A stretch of 64,000 nt of DNA from Manis javanica (lineage: Eukaryota; Chordata; Mammalia; Pholidota; Manidae), in NCBI RefSeq assembly GCF_040802235.1, contig NC_133164.1:111060302-111124301 (forward strand), in the 5' to 3' direction. The notes beneath the pieces were generated by a model that saw only the letters and a list, made by a program, of their open reading frames with translations, ran no database searches and was not told the DNA's origin. Position numbers and translations under genes: made by a program. Positions 56,616 through 64,000 of the stretch are shown one piece after another (positions within the stretch are counted from its first letter, which is position 1; every line of letters starts with the position of its first letter).

Positions 56616-58550
56616 TGTTTCTGCCCCAGAAAAATAAACCCAAAAGTCAAGACAAAACCTAAGGAAAAAAAAAAAAAAAGACAAAACCTCCAAATACCCT
56701 CGGTGACAGCAACACCCTTAAGAGCGGTCTTTGCACAGTCTCGTCCGCTCAAGGGCACAAGGACAGAGAAGAGTGGTTTGTGGCGGTAAGCTGGATTAGA
56801 GACGGACTCAGTACAGAGGAGCAGATGGTTCAGATTACTAAGGCACACCATCAGATGCAACTGACTGCTTTTCTGAATTAATACACTGAGCTAATTTCAG
56901 AGGCAAAAATCCTTCCCATTATCTACTCTCACTACCCATTTCTAAATTTTAAATTATAAGTGCAGCAGGTCTTCATCAAGTGTCCTGTTTCAATTAAGTT
57001 CATCTGAACTGACATTACATGCCTGTAATGGAATTTCCAAATTTGAGCCCTTGAGCACAACAAACATCCTGCTGAAAACTGAGTCCAATGAGACTCAAAA
57101 CCCAAAATGCTTCCTTAAGCAAAATTAATCCTTTTGATCCATCATTTTATGTCACTGGTCTCTGAGTACTATGCAAGGATCACCCTTTAGTTTGCTTGAA
57201 TTTTGTACTGCTTTAGGGGTTACTGCATCCCATACACAAATACCCAACAGAGATAAGTCAGTGACCCTGGGTTTCCCCCAGGATGGTTAACATCACCTTC
57301 TCCTGCACCGAAATGTTACATTTCTGCTTGTAAATGATGCAAGGATGCTTTCCAAGCTTCAGTCCAGAAGGTAAGAATAATGTGAGTTACATCATCAACA
57401 TGTAATGGGGTCAGCCTTTTTCTTTCATATACAGTCCATCTCCTGGGTGCTGTATGTAAGCTCCCTGGTGTACTTGGAGAAAACTGGGTGTTTTCTAAAG
57501 CACCAGATTCTCAATGGCCATGGATTTCTTCAGGTCAAGGGAGAAACTGAGTATGGCAAAGACTTTAATCTATGTTAGTATCTAATTAAAGCACTCCAAG
57601 ACGGGGTGGGGCCCAGGGAAGAAACACAGGCTATGATTATTTTATCCATAGCCATTCCCTCTCAGGAAATAGGTCCCTCATATTGCACAGAATTACATAA
57701 TTTGGGTTTTCATCTAAAATGCTTGCTTTATATATTTTGAGATCTGTGTTCCCTTTTACTGTCTTATTTTAAATGTTGCTAGAATGGTCTCGACTTGAAG
57801 GACTGACCGATTTCGGGTGAAACCTGTGCTCTTTGATTAAGAACATACCTTAACACTGGCTCCACTTTCACTTTTGATGTGCTGCTTGAACTTAATACAT
57901 TCAAACCATTATCTCTAAATTACCATTTACAATCAACTATATTTCACTCCACTGAGGGGTGTTACTAACGAATAAGGTCTTACAGAACTTGTCAGATGCA
58001 CAGTAAAAGCCACAGCCTGTTTCTATTGTTTTCTCAGTTCAACACAACTCTCCTTTAGAAAAGACTGCAGAGATTTCATGATACTAAAAACACTTATTTG
58101 CTAAAGAAAAGGACAATCTGATGAGGATCTTTTCTATATAATAGTTTTGGTCAGAAAGTGAAATACCCAGTTGTATTTACTAAGCAAACTTAGATTTGAA
58201 GGGTCTGAATCAAAATTAATTATTGTCCCTTAAGCAACCAACCAAAAACCAAATAAAAATTAAAATTCACTTTGTTATTTAGATTTTGCAGTCTGTTATC
58301 AAAATTCCATTTTATTTGGATTAGGAAATATTAATGTGGACAGTGCCAATTCTAAACTCTAAAGTCTAGAAAAGCAGCCTCTGCCTTTTTCTGTGGGTGT
58401 GTACTGGGGAATGGGGGTGTAGGCATCACAGAGACTCTGAGTTGGCAGCTACACCAGGGTGGCAACTGAATACTCCCTGGTAGTGCCGTTTTGTGAAATC
58501 CAGCCTTTGTCTCCCCAATAGATAATTCCATTTCAAGTGGGATCATGTCT
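56616..58550. other. CPLX4 5' flank / CPLX4-LMAN1 intergenic DNA
   Basis: No strong CpG island flanks the CPLX4 start. An A15-type run lies at about 56664-56680. I recognise no repeat or exon here. The CPLX4 promoter must lie near 56.6-56.9 kb unless a non-coding first exon exists. Confidence 0.45.
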
Positions 58551-58559
58551 TTAAAACTT

Positions 58560-58577
58560 TTTATTCCTCAGTTTATT
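58560..58577 (-). other. Candidate LMAN1 polyadenylation signals
   Basis: tttatt at 58560-58565 and 58572-58577 are two AATAAA hexamers on the minus strand, about 4.0 kb after the LMAN1 stop. Human LMAN1 mRNA has a 3' UTR of roughly that size, from memory. Confidence 0.35.
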
Positions 58578-61500
58578 TCAGCGGCCTTTCCTCTTGGACA
58601 TCCAGTAAACTATTCGCTGTGTGTGTAGTATCTTTCATTCCTCCAGAAAGGGAAAATACCCTAGGATTTGTGAAATGGGGCCATTAAGTATAACCCCTCC
58701 AAAAGTTTCTCACCATACTTGAATAAAATCCCAAGTCTTTACTAAGGTCTGCAAGGCCATGTCCCCAGTGCCCCAGATGAAACTGAACCTCCAACTGGTG
58801 TCTACGGAGGACATGTGGTTTCCACCACGCTTCCCTGAGAAGGCTCCCTGATCCGGGTTTCCTCTGGTTTCTTTCAAACCCATCCAATTTATCTGATCTC
58901 TGATTTTATCCACTATTTCTGTGTGTTTACAGCAGAAGAGGGGGTCCATCTCCTCTGCATTCCATTTTCTGAAACCAATTTAAAAGACTCTTTACAGTGC
59001 TACTGGCCCTGCAATGGAAGCATGCAGAGGAAACTGAGATCATCTTTAGGAAGTGGCAGAACCAAGACTCCAGTCTAGATCTGTCTGCACCAAAGCCCTC
59101 TGTGTTCCTTTTTATACTGCGTGGACCCTCAAATTGGAATTACATGCTTGAGTTCTAGCTTAGCTACTCTTCTAATTTATTGAAGGTGAAAACATCATAT
59201 ACATTGTTTTAATCTGTAATATTTCATTACCAGCAAGGGTAAGCATTTATCCATTATTGTTTCTGCTTCTTTTTTATGCTTCCATGTGCTGATTCCACAA
59301 TGGGTAGCCACCTAAGGTAGAGCATGTGGCACACAATAAATGGAATATGATCACAAATCAGGGCCCATTTGGAAAATAAATACCTACCTATTACCTGAGA
59401 TCAGTGAAGGACAAAGTAAATTTACTAAAATATTTCTTTATTTGAATAAGGTCAATGTCATTTCTTGAATTCCAGCTAGCATCAAATAACAATCAGAAAA
59501 AACACTTGACAAAATGCTATCCAATTGAAATTAACAATGGATAGAAAACCCTTTTAAACTTTAAAAGGAATATATTAAACAGGCAACAGACAGATCTAAA
59601 AAGTTGCACATGGTTATTTTACATTAGATCTTATAAATGAGAAAATCCCCAATATAATTATTTGTTTACCAAATGGACAGGAGACAATCACATCTTCATA
59701 TGCACAACTGTTGCTTATGTTCTTTACAAAAATTAATGTATCTGCAATGCACCTGGTCAAGCAATCCCTTGTTCAAGTAATTTGCTTTCCCCGAGTTATC
59801 AAAAAGTACAATTGTCTGAGATAAAATGTCACAAAGATCACAATCAGAAAAGCAAAACACTTTAGCAGACAGACTTTGAGAGCAAGTTTTCATGGCCTGG
59901 CCACAATCTGAAGATGACTTTTTAAGTTTAAAAGCCATTAAGCAAAGTACCAAGAGCTACAGGCAACAATCTGGGCTTAGTTTGTAGTTGCTAATAACCA
60001 AGTGTTTCAGTTAAAAAAAAAAAACAAAACACTTAAGCAAATTTTAAGTATAAAAGTCAGTGCACATTTGCTGACGTCATTGACAATGAAGATGTTACAC
60101 TATGCTCTCAGCTCAGCTTAAAACTGACAAAACACACCACTTAACTTTTTTTCACTACCCTTCTTAGTGGTTCTCAAACATTAGTGCTCAGATCACCTGT
60201 GTTGCTTGCTGAAAACCGGTATTCTGAAGCCCCACCCCTTAGTTTTGATTCAGGTGGTCTGGAATGGAGCCCTGGACTCTGTACTCTTAATGAGCTCGCC
60301 ATGAGCCACATGGCCCATGGACCACCTTTTGAGAAACACTGATATCCCTTTTTGTTTACTGTTTGTAGCTTCACAGTCAAGTTTCAAGCTGAATAAAACA
60401 TTCAATTGGAACACAAGTAGGTACACTAAATAGGGTATATTAGCCATTACATAATTTCATTTCTTTTTACAAGTGGCATTATAAGCACAATGACATACTA
60501 AAATTTTTAAATCAATTTTGTTTTAATCCAAGGCACCTTTAAAATACTTGCTGGTGTGAGAAAAGTTAACAAATTCAATTATAAAAAATAGTACAGAAAT
60601 GAAAGAATCCTGGCAGTGTGATTGGTTTTTCCACAAACATTTTTCTTTAGAAATGAGTTACTCGGAGTCAATGATTTTGAGGAAAATAAACCAAATTTCA
60701 AATACTATAAACACCCTGTGTGAAATGCTTTAATGAATCATTTTCAAATTAGATTACTAAGCAAAAAACAGAGTCATGCCATGTTCTTTCCTAACAGCTG
60801 TCTCCACTTATTAGGAATGATCAGAATGGTTCCTCTTGAAGTTCAGTCTGAAAAATGTATATGGCATAGATCTGATATTCCTTTGAACAAATTTAGGCAC
60901 ATGGGACCATGGATTTTAAAATACTGGATATTTTGCAGTCTTTTATCTCAAGAGGATTTCCCGAGTTTCACAGTCTACAACTTAAGTATGCTTCTGAAGG
61001 TATTAATTTTTTTTCACAGATTAAGTAAGAGTTAATTCTGTGGTGATGATATCTCTGAAACATGAATTTCAAAATGTTAATGCTCCAAAGGAGAAACACT
61101 AGTGTGAAGCATTTCTATGCTGAAGTGACCATAAATACAGTGAGTAATCAGAATGTTCTTTTTTCAGTGTTCTAGGATAAATGCTAATACAAAAAGCAGT
61201 GCCAGGACTGTCTGTGTACACAGTACTAGATAGGTATTGCTATAATGCAGAGTTCTTCAGAGTCTTTGTATATAGATTTCAGGCAGTTAGCACAACCTGT
61301 AAATGACTTGTGAAATGTAAATTTATGAAAGCTTGGAAAAATTAAATAGTACTGTTTTATAAAAACAGTGATTTTGGATTCTGTGACAAATGAAAGATAA
61401 CCATGTCACTACTGAAAGACTGTTTTGAAGCCAGCAAAAAGGTCTATGTCAGCTGTGAAAACAAAATGAAGTCTGCATTTTAAAATGTCATTTACAGACT

Positions 61501-62603
61501 GTGTCTTGTATATGTAGGACAACTATGTACAAAGACTACCACAGGCCCTCCTGGTCTGACACCTCAAGGTCAGTAAGTGCTTCATAATATCCTTGGTTCA
61601 AAGAAAGTAATCAGAAGTATTAACTCTATTTTCCAAATTTTGCCTTCCAAAATCTTAACACTCTTTCTCCTGCAGCCTCCTTGATTTAGATGAGTATGTA
61701 CAGTACCACAAAGACCAGGCTGTATGCAGTAATGTAAACTAGAACGTAGTGGTAAGCTTTGTGAACTTAAAAGTATCCTCAGGACATGCAGTCTGAGCTG
61801 AATAAAACAGGATAAATGCATTCCTTAAATTACAATTATAAATGCAAAAGTACCTGCATAATGAGCTGACACTGCTGAAGAGAAGATACTGAAGAGTATG
61901 AGCAGTCACGAAGTGAACGCATTACCAGGCAAAATACCCATAACAATGAGGCTTGTTGTCATTCACCTAAATGCTTTTTCAGGCAAAAAGCAGCTCTTAA
62001 TTTTCCCCCAAAATTTCCTTTAAAAGTGAAACATATCATTGATAATCTGAGGGGAAAAAAATACTTCAGTAAAAATTCTGAAGCCTATTATCTAGATCCT
62101 AAAGTTCTCAGACAAAATATTCTTTGACTTTTCAATGGAGTTACATTAGATTGCAGGACTGGGTCTTAGAATGGGAAATTCTGACCTCTAACAAAAAGAC
62201 TTTGGTTTCCAACTAAATATAATGGGGAGCTTAAAGAAACCTCATTCTGGGGGGCAGGAAGACAAGTGCATTTAGTTAAATAAAGAGACCTCCAACATCA
62301 GACTCAGAGGTAACTTTCACATTGGGGGCTGCCCCCATTTTCTATGATTTACCCCCTTATTTATCAATATTCTTTTCAGTGGCCCTATTTTACTGGCCAG
62401 AAATTCACTGACATTTAAATAGATTTTATGTACTATGCACAAATTTACATGTGGTTGTCTTTAAGGTTTATTCTGACTGCAAATCAAGTTATTTTATACA
62501 AAATTTAATAATTTAGACTATAAAGCAATTTAAACACTTAAATTCCCTCAAAAAGACAACATTTTGTACATACACGCATGATGTACACATATGAAACTGG
62601 TGG
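58578..62603 (-). other. LMAN1: Probable LMAN1 3' UTR
   Basis: AT-rich sequence directly downstream of the LMAN1 stop, almost free of repeats except one MER5A (60165-60343). The extent is inferred from the placement of AATAAA signals and the known long LMAN1 3' UTR. Nearer polyadenylation sites are possible. Confidence 0.45.
60165..60343 (+). mobile_element. MER5A DNA-transposon relic, near full length
   Basis: tagtggttctcaaacattag, cagatcacctgtgttgcttg and the complementary end ccaccttttgagaaacactg show both terminal inverted repeats. Confidence 0.8.
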
Positions 62604-62640
62604 TCAAAAGAATTTTTTGGCAGCTGCTTCTTGCTGAGTC
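62604..62640 (-). CDS. LMAN1: LMAN1 last coding exon
   Basis: 37 bp of coding sequence. Acceptor ccttag|GACTCAG. It encodes TQQEAAAKKFF and stop TGA (62604-62606). Confidence 0.95.
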
Positions 62641-64000
62641 CTAAGGAAAAAGAGAGAAAAAAACTTCTATGTAATTTACTTCAGAAAGAAACAGGACTGC
62701 TGTAAATTAAAATACACAATGTTTTTTAAAGTATAAAATACATTAAGATAAGCATATGATCTATACATGCACTCATGTGAGCTGAAATAGATCAGAAGTA
62801 ATATTTGCTTTGTGTAAGCCTAATTATATAGGCACTGAAAGTTCTATTATGGACATAGATGTCTTTACTGAGTATTTCAAATTAAAAAAATGCAGAAAAA
62901 TGTTGGGTCAAATTTTAGACACTTACCTATACATGATATAACCAATGAATAACACCGTTTGTACCACTACAAATATAATGAAGTGTATTGTAGATAAACA
63001 TGATGGAAATGGTGGTAGTTCTGGGCATCTCGGTCTTTCATTTGATGGCTACAAGACAAGGAACTTTCTATTAAAGTTAGTCAAATTTGTATTTTAGAAA
63101 AAGAAATGTGAAATTTTTATGGAATTCATAGTTTACTGTATAAACACAAGTATTTCCATTTATTCATCCCCTAAATATCTTTCAATTCCCTTAACTTTTA
63201 CCACCTAACACTTTCAAAGAGTGCTGATGCAAACAAGCCTCCACCCATTCACCGCACAGTCACTAACTCATTGACATCTGGTTCCTGTCTTCATCACAGT
63301 GGCCATGATTTTAGTGTTCTTGAAGGTCACAGACAATGAGCTGACACTGTTGACACTCCCAGTTTACATTTGCTGCACTAGAGTAATTACTAATAGCATC
63401 CCCTTTGCCCCCAGAGGTCTTCTGGTTCAAACACTTACATGGATACATCACCAATGAACTGCCTGACAAACAGAATGGTTTTTTCTCAGCCCTCATCCTT
63501 CCCAGTCTCCTAGCAGTCAACATTACTAATGAGAATTTTAAAAAAATGTTTGTTTTTCTATTTCTATGGGTATTCCTTCTAGTTTAAGAAGGAAATTAAA
63601 TACCAGGGACAGAGACTTGACCAAGGTATCCAAAACAGAAGGGCTGCTAAGATTACTTCTCATTATGCTCACATCTTTAGGACAAAGGTCCTTAGCACTC
63701 ACATACTTTCCACAGCATCATCTCGGCCACTGCAACAAAAGCTAAAGCTGGGGTGAAATAACCTCAAACAGAACTAAGGGAACAAGGTAACAATGCTTCA
63801 GATGAGAGGTAATGGTCAGTAAGAAAACTAATAAGCCATCATATACAAAAAAATGCATCTTCAAGACATATACACAGAAATATAGTTAAGAAAGGCAGAA
63901 CCAAAATATAAGGGAGATAGAATAGATGTTAAAGACTTAAGTCTTTCTCTCTATCACTTACTAGCTAATGGACCTTGGGAAAGTAATTTCCTGAAGATGG
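62604..64000 (-). CDS. LMAN1: LMAN1 (ERGIC-53), 3' end of gene, continues beyond the window
   Basis: Two exons (62927-63048 and 62604-62640) encode the last 52 residues of the mannose-binding cargo receptor that ferries glycoproteins such as coagulation factors V and VIII from ER to ERGIC. The luminal stalk CPELPPFPSC supplies two cysteines matching human C466 and C475, which make the intermolecular disulfides. A single transmembrane helix (STIHFIIFVVVQTVLFIGYI) follows. The tail RTQQEAAAKKFF carries the KK retrieval signal for COPI and the FF exit signal for COPII. Human has Ser where this tail has Thr, as I recall. The lectin domain and most of the stalk lie off the right edge; 63049-64000 is intron. 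The order RAX-CPLX4-LMAN1, all minus strand, matches human. Confidence 0.95.
62927..63048 (-). CDS. LMAN1: LMAN1 penultimate coding exon
   Basis: 122 bp. Acceptor cttgtag|CCATCAAATG, donor TATAG|GTAAGTG. It encodes PSNERPRCPELPPFPSC and the transmembrane segment up to MYR. Confidence 0.95.
63049..64000 (-). other. LMAN1 intron (partial)
   Basis: No further LMAN1 exon or clear repeat is recognised to the end of the window. Open frames near 63311-63587 have no family features. Confidence 0.7.

Overview
The window is nuclear DNA from a placental mammal. Three vertebrate genes can be read as spliced exons, all on the minus strand and in the order known from human 18q21: RAX (retina/anterior neural fold homeobox), CPLX4 (complexin-4) and the 3' end of LMAN1 (ERGIC-53). 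Ancient mammalian repeats (MIR, L2, MER5A, MLT1/MLT2-type LTRs, old L1) fill much of the rest. I see no Alu, B1/B2, CAN-SINE, BovA-type or ERE-type SINE, yet there is a young, complete LINE-1. By inference this suggests a SINE-poor, L1-active non-primate, non-rodent lineage such as a laurasiatherian; pangolin is one possibility, but I cannot prove the species. Layout: 1-1828 is intergenic. 1829-10627 is one full-length L1 on the minus strand, bounded by a 16-bp target-site duplication. It has intact ORF1 and ORF2, a GC-rich 5' UTR built of ~210-bp tandem monomers and an unusually long (~2.2 kb) 3' part with internal A tracts. It sits at the edge of an old L1 fragment (10628-11660). A 5'-truncated L1 of another 3'-UTR type follows (11843-13047). 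13.3-13.8 kb holds L2, and 15.3-16.6 kb an orphan CpG island about 2.8 kb downstream of the RAX stop codon. RAX occupies 19368-23544 (three coding exons, 345 aa, intact) within CpG-rich DNA. 24.5-37.3 kb is intergenic: L1, L2 and MIR fragments, an MLT1-type LTR and sequence without recognisable repeats. CPLX4 spans 38218-56615 (coding exons of 167, 88 and 228 bp; 160 aa, ending in a CAAX box). Its 12.6-kb intron 2 carries clusters of homeodomain motifs and a ~240-bp direct duplication. From about 58.5 kb to the right end lies LMAN1: probable long 3' UTR, the last two coding exons (transmembrane segment and KKFF tail), and intron continuing out of the window. How the genes relate: RAX is a transcription factor for eye and forebrain progenitors. 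CPLX4 is a retinal ribbon-synapse complexin and a plausible target of photoreceptor OTX/CRX and paired-like homeodomain factors; the most striking non-coding signal is a paired GGATTAATTAGTT element in its intron 2. LMAN1 is a housekeeping ER-Golgi cargo receptor and is not functionally linked to the other two. I found no tRNA, rRNA, CRISPR array or bacterial-type feature.
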